Positions 17,346 through 27,400 of a DNA stretch of 64,000 nt are shown in pieces. The notes beneath the pieces were generated by a model. It had not been told where the DNA came from, did no database searches, and saw only the letters and a list, made by a program, of their open reading frames with translations. Source of the DNA: Salirhabdus euzebyi (lineage in GTDB: Bacteria; Bacillota; Bacilli; Bacillales; Alkalibacillaceae); contig NZ_JACHGH010000001.1 in the NCBI RefSeq assembly GCF_014207435.1, positions 520,439-584,438 on the forward strand, written 5' to 3'. The translations under genes were made by a program, and so were the position numbers. Position 1 is the first letter of the stretch. Each line of letters opens with the position of its first letter.

Positions 17346-17944
17346 GCAAGTGTCTTTAACCACAATTTAATTGTATTCGTGTAGTTTTTCATATAAGCAT
17401 CCTTTGATAAGTCCCATTTCACCATACTTTGCCATTCATAAGGCATTGTATATGGAACATTTAATAATCCCTTAAATTGCATAAACAAGCACTCTTTTTC
17501 AATTGTTGTATATGATTTTTCGTAGATTACGCGATCAAAAACGTCTTCTATTAAATATTTCTCTTTTGCTAAATACGTTACTAGTAGTTCCCTAACTAAT
17601 ATATTGTCCATAGAAAGTTCTCTTTGGATAAAACAAGTAAATTGATGATGTTTCTGTTTGTAATGTATAATAGCCTCAATAAGTTTATATGTATTTTCAA
17701 GAGGGTTGTGTGTTGAGTCTAAAGATTTTTGAACATGCTCTATTTCTTCTAAGTATTTTTCATAGTAGCTTACAATTAAGTACTCTAGAAGTCCTTGTTT
17801 ATTTTGAAAGTAATAACTTATCATGGAGACATTCACTTTCGCTTTTGTTGCGATATCCCTTACAGATGTGCCATGAAACCCCTTCAAATAAAACAAATGA
17901 GCAGCTGTTTCAGCAACCTTATCTTTTGTTTTTAGACGACTCAT
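17336..17944 (-). CDS. refZ: TetR-family regulator of FtsZ (RefZ/YttP)
   Basis: A 202-residue TetR-fold DNA-binding protein. In B. subtilis RefZ binds palindromic sites flanking oriC and inhibits FtsZ assembly to help place the forespore septum. The N-terminal HTH is clear: TAAHLFYLKGFHGTSVRDIA followed by TKAKVNVSMISYYFQNKQGL. The rest is helical with no obvious ligand pocket. Its position between ezrA and ytsP is the B. subtilis order. The 3' end of the coding sequence folds with downstream bases (GACACTTG with CAATTGTC, then T8) into the terminator. Confidence 0.92.
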   Translation of the reverse strand: MSRLKTKDKVAETAAHLFYLKGFHGTSVRDIATKAKVNVSMISYYFQNKQGLLEYLIVSYYEKYLEEIEHVQKSLDSTHNPLENTYKLIEAIIHYKQKHHQFTCFIQRELSMDNILVRELLVTYLAKEKYLIEDVFDRVIYEKSYTTIEKECLFMQFKGLLNVPYTMPYEWQSMVKWDLSKDAYMKNYTNTIKLWLKTLAAS

Positions 17945-18113
17945 AAAACATCCCCCCTTCTTCTCAAAAAAAGAACATAGTCTAATTTTTGATGCTATAC
18001 TTTATTTTTCTGCTTTTCTTTTCAGAATCCTCTCATAAAGTTTCGTGGATTTCTGACAGAACGATGGACCAAAAACATAAATAATGGCTTATTTTGTCAA
18101 ATAGGAGGTAATT

Positions 18114-18602
18114 GTGTTGTTTCACACAGAAATGTATAAAGGTACAAAAGAAGAAAATTATCAATTAGTAAATAAGCAACTACAAGCTTTATTAGAAGGA
18201 GAAGATGATTTAATCGCAAACTTAGCAAATGCTTCAGCTCTTCTAAATCAATTTTTAGATAAAGTTAATTGGGTAGGTTTCTATTTGTATAAAAATGGGG
18301 AACTTATACTCGGACCATTCCAAGGACTTCCTGCGTGTGTGAAAATTGGGTACGGAAAAGGTGTATGCGGAACGGCACTAAAAGAAGAAAAAACAATTCG
18401 GGTGAAAGATGTTCATCAATTCCCAGGGCACATAGCTTGTGATGCTGCAAGCAGATCTGAAATTGTTATCCCTTTTTATAAAAATGGAAAAATTACTGGT
18501 GTTTTAGATATAGACAGTCCTATTGAGGATCGTTTTGATGAAACGGACCAAAAATATTTAGAACAATTTACACAAATATTAAATCAACATATTAGCACAT
18601 AA
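18114..18602 (+). CDS. ytsP: Free methionine-(R)-sulfoxide reductase (GAF domain, YtsP)
   Basis: A 162-residue single GAF domain. The family reduces free Met-R-sulfoxide. The catalytic cysteines are all visible: LPACVKIGYG, GKGVCGTAL and HIACDAASRSEIVIPF. GPFQG and DIDSPIEDRFDE complete the fold. The start is GTG at 18114 after AGGAGGTAATT; a TTG one codon later has slightly better spacing and gives MFHTE, close to the B. subtilis protein. A terminator shared with the convergent dgcP follows. Confidence 0.93.
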   Translation: MLFHTEMYKGTKEENYQLVNKQLQALLEGEDDLIANLANASALLNQFLDKVNWVGFYLYKNGELILGPFQGLPACVKIGYGKGVCGTALKEEKTIRVKDVHQFPGHIACDAASRSEIVIPFYKNGKITGVLDIDSPIEDRFDETDQKYLEQFTQILNQHIST

Positions 18603-18632
18603 AAAAGGAATACCAACTCGGTATTCCTTTTG
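18601..18632. terminator. Bidirectional terminator between ytsP and dgcP
   Basis: AAGGAATACC-AACTC-GGTATTCCTT is a perfect 10-bp stem with A-run before and T-run after, between convergent stops. Confidence 0.88.
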
Positions 18633-18644
18633 CTTGCTTATAAA

Positions 18645-20549
18645 TTAGACTACAATTTCATTTTGATTTACAACACGGTTTTTACCTTGCTCCTTAGCAA
18701 TATAGAGAGCCCTGTCCGCTCTTAAGAAAATTTCCCTACTATTATCCACTAACTTATTATTCCAAAAAGCAATTCCACAAGAAATAGTCACTTTAGGATT
18801 CGTTTTCATAGCCACTGTTTCCACCAGGCGTTCTGCTACTTGGGCCCCTGCTGTGAGGGAAGTATTCGGAAGATAAATGGCTAGCTCCTCTCCACCCCAT
18901 CTTGCAGCAACATCATGACTTCGAATATTCTCTCTTATAATTTCCGCTACTTGCGTAATTATTTGATCTCCCATATCATGACCATACTCGTCATTTATAC
19001 TTTTGAAATTATCAATATCGATTAAAATAAATGATCCCTGTTGTCCATGTTCAATATGCTTATTCATCATCTCATCTAAATGTTTTCTCGAGTATAACTT
19101 TGTTAGATAGTCTGTTCGAACTAACTGCTCAAGTTCTTCTTTCAACAGTGAATTTACTACAGTTAGGGCAGAATGATGAACAAGAGCTTGAAGTAACTTA
19201 TATGTCTCAAAAGAGAAGAAATATTCAATTTTATGTAAAACAACGACAAAACCAATAATATTTTGCTCATGAACCATTGGTACCGCCATAACAGATTGAA
19301 ATGGTAACGAGACATTTGGATACTTATTGGAGAAATCTCCTATAAACATCGTCGTCGTTTTATTGTGGATACAGTTGTGAATAAAAGAAACAAATGCTAG
19401 TCCCTCTTCTGTAGAAAAGAAGGAAGAACTTTCCTCTAACACATTAAAATTTTTCACTTCATTATTAGGATATAAAACAAAACCAACCTGTTCTGCTCTA
19501 AAGGAATCCTGAATCAGATGAGACATATAAGAAAAAGTATCTGTTAATCTCATTTTTGAATTTAGCTTTTGGGATGATTTAATAATTAATTGAAGATCAT
19601 CAATCAATCTCTTTGATTGTTGATAAAGTCTCGCATTTTCAAGCGCATTTCCAGCCGTATTAGCTATTAAAGTAATAAACTCAATATCATCCTCGGAAAA
19701 CAAAGCAGATTGAGAAGTTATCACCTGTAATACACCGTATATTCCTTGTTTTCCCTTTAAAGGTGCATAAAGCGACTTTTCTGTTTCTGATAAGGATTCC
19801 ATTTGACATTGTCCTGTTAAATAAGACTGTGCACTTGCGTGGTGTTCTTCATTGTAATAATCAATTTCTCGAATAGGTAGGTTACTTTTCTGAAAATCAT
19901 ATTGTGATAAGAGCAAGTAATAATTAAAGCTCGGATAAAGTTGCTTTAATGTAAGAATAATTTCTTCCAAAAGCTCTTCCATATTGATCGATGAATGAAA
20001 CTTGGATGTTAATCGATAGAGCAACTCGTACTTTTTCTCTTCACTAATGGAAGTATAGAAATGTTTCATTTTTATTATGATCTGAAGCGTCTGAAATGCT
20101 ATTTCATCAAAATAGGCTGTGATTTCCTCATTAAAGGTTGCTTTATCAAAACCTAATAAAATGAATCCGTTTATTTCTTTTTCAACTTTCAATGGAACAA
20201 TGAAACAATATAGATGATCTGCACGATCCCCTAACAAAGCATTGCTAACGGGAAACCCACAGTGTTTCGGTGAATTTTCTAATAAACACTCAAACTCGTC
20301 CAAAGAAACGGTATGTTCTTTACAAGTATGCTTTAACAACTCTCCATTTGATAATAAAACCAATTCCCTCAAGGAATCATTCAACAAAAATAGTTCTGTA
20401 AAATCCGCTTTTGTTGCATCTTTAATATTGCCTGCTAAATCAGACATGAATATTGGAAAAGTAGTATGATTTTGTTTCATAATTAAGTCATAATACTTTT
20501 GCTTTATATCATTTATTAAGTGGTCAAGGGCTAGGACTTTTTTCGTCAC
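18645..20549 (-). CDS. dgcP: Diguanylate cyclase with GAF domains (DgcP/YtrP)
   Basis: A 634-residue soluble protein that should make c-di-GMP from GTP. Sensory GAF-like domains fill roughly residues 1-455, including a clear GAF around 180-310 (SQSALFSEDDIEFITLIANT). A GGDEF domain fills about 465-630 with RTDYLTKLYSRKHLDEMM, FILIDIDNFKSINDEYGHDM and active-site GGEEL in RWGGEELAIYL. An inhibitory I-site RSHD lies five residues before GGEEL. The start is GTG at 20549 after AGGTGATGCAGA. Position next to ytsP and rpsD matches B. subtilis ytrP, one of its three active cyclases. Confidence 0.93.
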   Translation of the reverse strand: MTKKVLALDHLINDIKQKYYDLIMKQNHTTFPIFMSDLAGNIKDATKADFTELFLLNDSLRELVLLSNGELLKHTCKEHTVSLDEFECLLENSPKHCGFPVSNALLGDRADHLYCFIVPLKVEKEINGFILLGFDKATFNEEITAYFDEIAFQTLQIIIKMKHFYTSISEEKKYELLYRLTSKFHSSINMEELLEEIILTLKQLYPSFNYYLLLSQYDFQKSNLPIREIDYYNEEHHASAQSYLTGQCQMESLSETEKSLYAPLKGKQGIYGVLQVITSQSALFSEDDIEFITLIANTAGNALENARLYQQSKRLIDDLQLIIKSSQKLNSKMRLTDTFSYMSHLIQDSFRAEQVGFVLYPNNEVKNFNVLEESSSFFSTEEGLAFVSFIHNCIHNKTTTMFIGDFSNKYPNVSLPFQSVMAVPMVHEQNIIGFVVVLHKIEYFFSFETYKLLQALVHHSALTVVNSLLKEELEQLVRTDYLTKLYSRKHLDEMMNKHIEHGQQGSFILIDIDNFKSINDEYGHDMGDQIITQVAEIIRENIRSHDVAARWGGEELAIYLPNTSLTAGAQVAERLVETVAMKTNPKVTISCGIAFWNNKLVDNSREIFLRADRALYIAKEQGKNRVVNQNEIVV

Positions 20550-20790
20550 TCTGCATCACCTAAACTATTTTTGATATTTCCAAATTAGGAAATTTTACCT
20601 ACTAAATATATTATTATTTTATCACATATAAACAAATTATAATGTAGAAATTTGTATAAAAAATCAAAAAATATTTGTTATTTTTTCAAACAAATTTTAA
20701 AACGATAATAAAGCCGTGTACAGCAATTATTATTTTTAGTTCTTTGTAATACTAGGATTTATCATAGCAAACGCAGATAGTTCAATAGAG
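20550..20790. other. AT-rich gap upstream of the rpsD promoter
   Basis: About 240 bp of very AT-rich DNA upstream of both dgcP (minus) and rpsD (plus). It must hold the dgcP promoter, but several AT-rich matches prevent a choice. Nothing else was seen. Confidence 0.4.
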
Positions 20791-20794
20791 TTCC

Positions 20795-20823
20795 TTGACT
20801 TCTCCTTAAAAAGAACTTATAAT
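20795..20823 (+). promoter_or_regulatory. Strong sigma-A promoter of rpsD
   Basis: TTGACT (20795-20800) and TATAAT (20818-20823) are separated by 17 bp. The predicted start is near 20830, leaving a leader of about 185 nt. Confidence 0.85.
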
Positions 20824-20829
20824 GTCCTT

Positions 20830-21008
20830 TGTGTAAAATAAAAGGTAGCTTAGGTGAAACCGGCGTTGTAATCATTTTGTTCCTCAAGGAAAAAAAAGAG
20901 GTGTATCGTGTAACTCTCTGCTGCTGGAGCGATGGTACATGAAAACAAAATGAGCACCGTTAAGGAACACAGTCCTTATTTTATGCAAAACTTAATTATA
21001 AAGGAGAA
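20830..21008 (+). promoter_or_regulatory. rpsD leader, S4 autoregulatory RNA (Bacillus type)
   Basis: A 180-nt GC-richer leader with long-range pairing: TCATTTTGTTCCT (20873-20885) against AAAACAAAATGA (20942-20953), and an AGGAACA stretch near 20964. This architecture and its position fit the Firmicute rpsD leader bound by ribosomal protein S4 to repress translation. There is no terminator hairpin. The family is known; pairing is read by eye. Confidence 0.75.
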
Positions 21009-21014
21009 TGTCAA

Positions 21015-21617
21015 GTGTCAAGATACACAGGTCCAACTTGGAAAAAATCTCGTCGATATGGCATTTCTTTAAGTGGTACAGGTAAGGAACTAGAAAGACG
21101 CCCTTATCCTCCTGGACAACATGGTCCTAACCAACGTAAGAAATTGTCAGAGTATGGTTTGCAAATGCAAGAAAAGCAAAAGCTACGTTTTATGTACGGC
21201 TTAAACGAACGTCAATTCCGTCGTACTTTTGATGAAGCTGGTAAAATGAAAGGTGTTCACGGTGAAAACTTCATGATTCTTCTTGAATCTCGCCTAGATA
21301 ACCTTGTTTACCGCTTAGGCTTGGCTCGCACTCGTCGTCAAGCTCGTCAATTAGTAAACCATGGTCACGTAACAGTGGATGGTAGCCGTGTAGATATCCC
21401 ATCTTATCGTCTAAAACCAGGTCAAGTTATTGGTATCCGTGAAAAATCTCGTGATCTTACAATTGTAAAAGAAGCTATGGAAGTAAACGTATTTGTTCCT
21501 GAATACTTAACTTTCAATGAAGATAACCTCGAAGGTACGTACAACCGTTACCCAGAGCGTTCAGAATTACCAGCTGAAATTAACGAAGCACTTATCGTAG
21601 AGTTCTACTCTCGTTAA
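21015..21617 (+). CDS. rpsD: 30S ribosomal protein S4
   Basis: A 200-residue S4, a primary 16S rRNA-binding protein and assembly starter. It opens [20 protein letters not shown] and has the S4 RNA-binding domain [31 protein letters not shown]. No N-terminal zinc cysteines are present, as in Bacillus S4. The start is GTG after AAAGGAGAATGTCAA. Monocistronic, with autoregulatory leader and its own terminator. Codon use is more biased than in neighbours, as expected of a highly expressed gene. Confidence 0.98.
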   Translation: MSRYTGPTWKKSRRYGISLSGTGKELERRPYPPGQHGPNQRKKLSEYGLQMQEKQKLRFMYGLNERQFRRTFDEAGKMKGVHGENFMILLESRLDNLVYRLGLARTRRQARQLVNHGHVTVDGSRVDIPSYRLKPGQVIGIREKSRDLTIVKEAMEVNVFVPEYLTFNEDNLEGTYNRYPERSELPAEINEALIVEFYSR

Positions 21618-21624
21618 TTGTGAT

Positions 21625-21659
21625 TTAAAAAGCTTGGCTTATTGCCAAGCTTTTTTTTA
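21625..21659 (+). terminator. Terminator of rpsD
   Basis: AAAGCTTGGC-TTATT-GCCAAGCTTT (with an eight-T run) at 21628-21659, directly after the rpsD stop. Confidence 0.92.
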
Positions 21660-21759
21660 TTACAAACATATGATTTGAACGAAATGTGTAAAACTAAGTA
21701 TAATATCTTATCATTATCATTCTTCATCTTTTAGAGGTGCATTAACTAAATCTTTTTTG

Positions 21760-21788
21760 TTGACTTTTTTTATTCTCTTCACTAAATT
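21760..21788 (+). promoter_or_regulatory. Candidate promoter of the ZIP transporter gene
   Basis: TTGACT (21760-21765), 17 bp, TAAATT (21783-21788). It leaves a leader of about 150 nt with no clear structure. Upstream, at 21708-21725, an AT-rich TTATCATTATCATTC tract resembles half of a Fur-type box on the reverse strand (TGATAATGATAAG); the second half matches poorly, so metal control is only a suggestion. Confidence 0.45.
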
Positions 21789-21944
21789 TGAGTTAAGGCA
21801 ACTTTTTTAAACACCGTGAAAATTTTATGTCACATCAATGACAGTTCAGCATATAGATTTTAAAGGGCTCTTTTTTTAGATTTAAAGTTTCCTTAGGTAA
21901 ACTTTTGTGCGCTTGTGTAAGAAAAATTGTGAGGAGGATAAATA

Positions 21945-22754
21945 ATGGGAGAATCAGTTCTTTTCGCATTTTTGCTAACTTTGTTTGCAGGATTAGCAAC
22001 TGGTATTGGAAGTATATTGGCTTTCTTTACATCTCGAACAAACACGAAGTTTTTATCATTAGCCCTTGGTTTTTCTGCAGGAGTAATGATCTATGTTTCC
22101 ATGATTGAGATTTTTGTCAAAGCAAAAGATGCTCTTGTTGGATCGCTAGGGAACGAGATTGGTAATTGGATGACTGTATTAGGGTTCTTTGGGGGAATTT
22201 TATTAATTGCTTCTATAGATAGATTCATTCCGAAACAAGGAAATCCCCATGAAATCAGAAAAGTAGAAGATATGAAGAAAAACGGCCCAGTTACCAATGA
22301 TGCTCAGTTACTAAAAATGGGAACTTTTACTGCATTAGCCATAGCTATTCACAATTTTCCAGAAGGGATAGCTACATTTACTTCAGCAATTCAAGATCCG
22401 GCTCTTGGAATTGCAATAGCTGTTGCAATTGCAATTCACAATATACCAGAGGGGATTGCAGTATCTGTTCCGATATACTTTGCAACCGGAAGTAAGAAAA
22501 AAGCTTTTAAACTTTCTTTCCTCTCGGGATTATCAGAACCTATAGGTGCATTGTTAGCCTACTTATTTTTAATGCCCTACTTAAATGACGTTATGTTTGG
22601 TTTAATATTTTCAGCAGTAGCAGGTATTATGGTCTTTATTTCCTTAGATGAATTGTTACCCGCTGCCAAAAAATACGATGAAGCTCATTCAGCTATTTAC
22701 GGTCTAATTGCTGGTATGGCCGTGATGGCACTTAGCTTATTACTATTTATTTAA
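21945..22754 (+). CDS. zupT: ZIP-family divalent metal transporter (ZupT-like)
   Basis: A 269-residue membrane protein with about eight hydrophobic segments that imports zinc or other divalent cations. Metal-site helices are AIAIHNFPEGIATFTSA (HNxPEG) and AIAIHNIPEGIAVSVPI, and GLSEPIGALLAYL follows. An initial half reads LFAGLATGIGSILAFF. GAGGAGGATAAATA precedes the ATG. Its loop (about 95-120) is charged and short. The symbol is by family; substrate preference is not determinable here. Confidence 0.93.
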   Translation: MGESVLFAFLLTLFAGLATGIGSILAFFTSRTNTKFLSLALGFSAGVMIYVSMIEIFVKAKDALVGSLGNEIGNWMTVLGFFGGILLIASIDRFIPKQGNPHEIRKVEDMKKNGPVTNDAQLLKMGTFTALAIAIHNFPEGIATFTSAIQDPALGIAIAVAIAIHNIPEGIAVSVPIYFATGSKKKAFKLSFLSGLSEPIGALLAYLFLMPYLNDVMFGLIFSAVAGIMVFISLDELLPAAKKYDEAHSAIYGLIAGMAVMALSLLLFI

Positions 22755-22764
22755 TCGTGATAGT

Positions 22765-22802
22765 AAAAAAGATGCATTCGAAAAACCCGAATGCATCTTT
22801 CA
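22765..22802. terminator. Bidirectional terminator between zupT and tyrS
   Basis: AAAGATGCATTCG and CGAATGCATCTTT form a 13-bp stem with a 7-nt loop between convergent stops. Confidence 0.9.
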
Positions 22803-22806
22803 TTTA

Positions 22807-24075
22807 TTAGCTATAACGAATTAAAAAGTATTTTTTCTTCCCTCTACGTATAATTGTAAAGCGGCCGTCAATTTTATCTTCATCAGAAATCCCGTATTGA
22901 AGATCTTGCTGACGATCCCCATTAATGTAAATAGCCCCATTGCTAATATCTTCACGAGCTTGACGTTTGGATGAGGAGATATTTGCTTCAACTAAGAGGT
23001 CAATTAAACCTATTTCAGCGTTTTCAAGCGTAAATGTTGGAACATCTTTAAAACCTTGCTCAATTTCTTCTCCGTTTAATGCTTTTACTTCCCCACTAAA
23101 TAAAGCTTCCGTAATTTTTTTTGCTTGTTCAAGTGCTTTTTCTCCATGAACAAGCTTTGTCATTTCTTCTGCAAGACGAATGTGAGGAATTCTTTTTTCC
23201 GGTTGTGTTTCCAATTCTTGTTCTAATTCTTTTATTTCTTCTTGACTTAGGAACGTAAAGTACTGCGTAAATTTGATTACGTCTCGGTCGTCTGTATTAA
23301 TCCAAAATTGGTAAAATTCATAAGGAGTTGTCTTTTCTGGATCAAGCCACACAGCTCCACCTGCTGTTTTACCGAATTTCGTACCATCTGCTTTCGTAAT
23401 AAGTGGAACCGTTAACCCAAACGCCTTTGCCTTTTCTTCTTCTTCTGAGGTACGGCGAATTAATTCTAATCCTGCTGTTATATTTCCCCATTGGTCACTT
23501 CCACCAATTTGCAGGGTACATCCTTTTTCTTTGTATAAAGTAAGAAAATCAAGTGACTGAAGGATCATGTAGCTAAACTCTGTAAAAGAAATTCCATTTT
23601 CTATTCTGGATTCAACTGAGTCCTTAGCCAACATATAATTAACACCAAAGTGCTTTCCGATGTCTCTTAAAAATTCAATAACGTTCATTTGAGCAAGCCA
23701 ATCATAGTTATCTGCAGCTATTACATTTTTTTCATCTGAATTTGGGTCTAAAATATGTTTAATTTGATTTTTTAACTTTTGACTCCAATCTTGTACTACA
23801 TTTTGCTCATTTAATTGTCTTTCCGTATTTCTTCCACTAGGATCCCCAATCAATCCTGTTCCTCCACCAACTAACGCAATAGGTCTATGCCCAGCCTTCT
23901 GAAATCTTTTTAACATAAGAAGTGGGACCAAATGACCTATATGAAGACTGTCTGCTGTTGGATCAAATCCACAGTATAAGGTCACCGTATCATTTTCCAA
24001 ATGCTTTTTTAACCCATCCTCATCTGTAATTTGATTGACAAGCCCACGTTCATTTAAATCCTTTAAAATGTCCAT
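22807..24075 (-). CDS. tyrS: Tyrosyl-tRNA synthetase
   Basis: A 422-residue class I aminoacyl-tRNA synthetase of the standard bacterial length. The HIGH motif reads DSLHIGHLVPL, with YCGFDPTADSLH before it; KMSKS is present as KFGKT (ADGTKFGKTAGGAVWL), as in Bacillus TyrS. The C-terminal S4 domain reads ASSSKRQAREDISNGAIYIN-like sequence. Expression should be controlled by the T-box leader upstream. The start follows a ribosome site AAAGGAGGAGCACTA. Confidence 0.98.
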   Translation of the reverse strand: MDILKDLNERGLVNQITDEDGLKKHLENDTVTLYCGFDPTADSLHIGHLVPLLMLKRFQKAGHRPIALVGGGTGLIGDPSGRNTERQLNEQNVVQDWSQKLKNQIKHILDPNSDEKNVIAADNYDWLAQMNVIEFLRDIGKHFGVNYMLAKDSVESRIENGISFTEFSYMILQSLDFLTLYKEKGCTLQIGGSDQWGNITAGLELIRRTSEEEEKAKAFGLTVPLITKADGTKFGKTAGGAVWLDPEKTTPYEFYQFWINTDDRDVIKFTQYFTFLSQEEIKELEQELETQPEKRIPHIRLAEEMTKLVHGEKALEQAKKITEALFSGEVKALNGEEIEQGFKDVPTFTLENAEIGLIDLLVEANISSSKRQAREDISNGAIYINGDRQQDLQYGISDEDKIDGRFTIIRRGKKKYFLIRYS

Positions 24076-24111
24076 TAGTGCTCCTCCTTTTACTCGGTAC
24101 GTATATTTTTA

Positions 24112-24352
24112 GACGCAAAAAAACCTCGCTCCTATAAAAATATAGGGACGAGGTTTACCCGTGGTACCACCCTAGTTGCAGTATATTGCACTGCCACTTC
24201 ATTTGTTAACGGCTTTAACCGTCTTCTACATTAAGTAGAAAATGCTCCCAGACGTAATTCACGAAACTACTATGTATTGACTCACACCAACCGTCAACTC
24301 TCTAAAACAGGGAGTAGTTTGCTACTTCATCTTTTCTTTGCATCCATATTAA
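24112..24352 (-). promoter_or_regulatory. T-box riboswitch of tyrS
   Basis: A tRNA(Tyr)-sensing leader. The T-box sequence AGGGTGGTACCACGGG is at 24173-24158, close to the consensus AGGGTGGNACCGCG. A strong terminator follows (CCTCGTCCCTATA with TATAGGAGCGAGG then seven T, 24156-24112), and the antiterminator side is the T-box arm. Stem I closes by CTCCC with GGGAG; in its 3' strand GAATTACGTC offers the tyrosine codon UAC (24256-24254) as specifier. A second UAC nearby (24276-24274) is less well placed. Confidence 0.95.
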
Positions 24353-24369
24353 ATTGTGTTTGTTATCAT

Positions 24370-24398
24370 TTTATACCATAAACGATAAATGAAAGCAA
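24370..24398 (-). promoter_or_regulatory. Sigma-A promoter of tyrS
   Basis: On the minus strand TTGCTT (24398-24393) and TATAAA (24375-24370) with a 17-bp spacer, just upstream of the T-box leader. Confidence 0.7.
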
Positions 24399-24437
24399 AC
24401 CTATTTATACTAGACTTGTCTGTATAACGATAGATTA

Positions 24438-24446
24438 TGGTATAAT
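24438..24446 (+). promoter_or_regulatory. Extended -10 promoter of the PBP gene
   Basis: TGGTATAAT is a full extended -10 element 30 bp upstream of the ATG. A -35-like TTGTCT is 19 bp from the -10, longer than ideal, which the extended -10 may compensate. Confidence 0.55.
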
Positions 24447-24475
24447 GTATTGTGGAATTTAGGGGGTAATTAATA

Positions 24476-27400
24476 ATGAATGAAAAATTTTATGATAAAT
24501 ACCAAAAAGTAAAAGCATGGTGGAAAAAAGGGAAACTACAAAAGTTTTCTCGCATTACTTCCGACGTTATTTGGAATGTTATTTTAATTTTTATCATTAT
24601 TGGATTAGTCGGAGGATTTTTTCTTGGTGGTATTGGAGCAGGATACTTTGCTTCTTTAGTAAAGGACGAGCCTATTCGTGCTTACGATGATATGAAGCAA
24701 AGTATATACAATTATGAGGAAACTACAGAGCTTTACTTTGCTGACAATCAATACCTTGGAAAGCTTTCAGCAGATCTTCATAGAGATGAAGTTAGTATTT
24801 CAGACATCTCGCAATATGTTATTGATGCAGTAATTGCAACAGAAGATGAGTATTTTAATGAACATAATGGTGTTGTACCAAAGGCTATCTTAAGAGCATT
24901 GTTACAAGAATTTTTAAATTCCGCAAATAAAACTGGTGGAAGTACACTTACTCAACAATTAATTAAGAATCAGATTTTAACAAATGAAGTGTCTTTTGAA
25001 CGAAAAGCAAAAGAGATTCTTTTAGCAATGAGACTCGAAGAATTCTTTAAGAAGGAAGAAATACTAGAAGCTTATTTAAATGTTGTCCCATTTGGACGCG
25101 ATTCATCTGGGCGAAATGTTGCTGGTATCCAAACTGCTGCACAGGGTGTTTTCGGCGTTGATGCAAAGGATCTTAATCTGCCTCAAGCGGCCTATCTAGC
25201 AGGTATGCCACAAAGTCCTTTTGGCTATACTCCGTTTACTAATGGAGGAGAGCAAAAAAGTGCTGAGGGCTTACAGCCTGGTTTAGATCGTATGAAAATT
25301 GTACTATCTAGGATGCTAGAAGTAGGTGACATAACAGAAACAGAATATAACGAAGCCCTAAACTATGATATAACCGCAGACTTTATCGAACCACAGCCGT
25401 CACCAATTGAAAAGTATCCTTTATTAACAGTGGAAATCGAAAAGCGTGCAAGAGAAATTATGGCGCTTCAACTAGCAAAACAAGATGGCTATACGGAAGA
25501 AGATTTAGAAAATAATGATGATTTGGCAGAAGAGTATAATATCATAGCTAAACGTAATCTACGCCAAAAAGGATATAAAATCAATACAACTATAGATAGA
25601 GAAGTATATGATGAATTCCAAAGAATCGCAAAGGAGTTTGAACACTATACTCCAACCCATACGATTATTAGAGAGAATCCTGAAACAGGAGTAAAAGAAA
25701 AAGTAGAAAATCCAGTTCATCCTGGTTCCATTTTAATCGAAAATAAAACAGGTAAAATTATCGCATTTGTTGGTGGTCGTGACTTTGCTTTAAGTGAAAA
25801 CAACCACGCAACAACTACTATTAGACCGAATGGTAGTACAATGAAACCAATTTTAGACTACGCACCGGCGATGGAAAAAGGAATCGTTCAGCCTGCAACA
25901 GTTCTGCCTGACGTCAAGAATAGTGGCCCTAACACTGGAGCAAATTGGTTACCTGATAACTACACAAGTACGGAGTCAGGATTAACTACTGTTCGTACAG
26001 CATTAGCGAAATCCTTAAACATTCCAGCTGCAAGGGTTTATAAAGAAATATTACCGGATAGACCTACTACTTATTTAGAAAAAATGGGCTTTACCACTTT
26101 ATATGAAGATGAAAATACAAGCGATCATGAAAATCCTTCCATGTCCATTGGTAGTTTGTCTAAAGGGGTATCAGTCGAAGAGAATACAAATGCGTATGTA
26201 ACGTTTGGTAACATGGGTAAATTTGTCGATGCTTATATGATTGAAAGCATCGAAACAAAAGACGGTGAAGTAATCTTCCAGCATGAATCAGAAATGGTTG
26301 ACGTCTTTACTCCACAAACTGCTTATTTAACAATAGACCTTATGCGAGATGTATTAAGTGCTGGTACAGCTACGTATGCAAGAAGTGTACTAAACCATCC
26401 TGGTGTAGACTGGGCAGGTAAAACAGGATCTACAGAAAACATTCAAGACACTTGGTTTGTAGCAACCAATCCAAATGTTACGATTGGAAGTTGGATGGGG
26501 TACGATACGTACGATTATGAAGGAGATGGCGGCGGAAGTTCAGCAGCCGATAGACGTATTCATTTAAATTACAATTATGGAACAAATTTAGGATACAGTA
26601 GTCGTAACGTTCTTTTATGGGCTAGACTAGTAAATGCTGCCACCGAACTCCGTCCAGACTTGATGTTACCGGAAAGTGGCTTCCAAAGTCCTGGTGGATT
26701 AGTAAGAAGAAGTGTTTGTTCTGTTTCAGGGTTACTTCCAAGTGAGGCTTGTGAAGAGGCTGGATTAATCACAACAGACATATTCAATGCTAAATTCGCA
26801 CCTAAAGAAGAGGATTACAGCTTAATCAAAGATAATATCGTTAAGATTGAAGATAAGTATTATCCTGCTATAGAAGGAAAGACACCAGAAGAATTTACCG
26901 AAGAAGGTTTCCTACTTAACCCTGAATTCCTGAAAGACAGGGGCTGGGATAAAGTACATGACCTAAGCAAGCTTCTTCCAAAAGGGGAAAAGTGGGAAAA
27001 AATTATGATTCCTGATACTGAAGAGCTTGAGGATGATGGTAAAGCGCCTTCTGCTCCAAGTAACGTCACACTTTCAGGTAATAAGCTGACTTGGACGAAG
27101 CCTGCTGAAAAAGACGTCATTGGTTATCGCATCTATATGGCAGATGAACCAGAAAAAGAAGCCGAAACAGTAGGTAACACGAAAGAGACTGAGTTTGAGC
27201 TCCCTAGTAAAAACAAAGCCTTTTATGTTACAGCAGTAGATATTTACGGTGAGGAATCAGAGTATTCAAAAGTAGCCGTATTTGGAGAAATCATTACAAA
27301 GCCTGGTGCAGTTGCAGATTTAAAAGCATCAGCTGAAGAAACTTCCGTGAAACTTACTTGGAGCAATCCAGCTGACGATGACTTCTCGCATGTAATGATT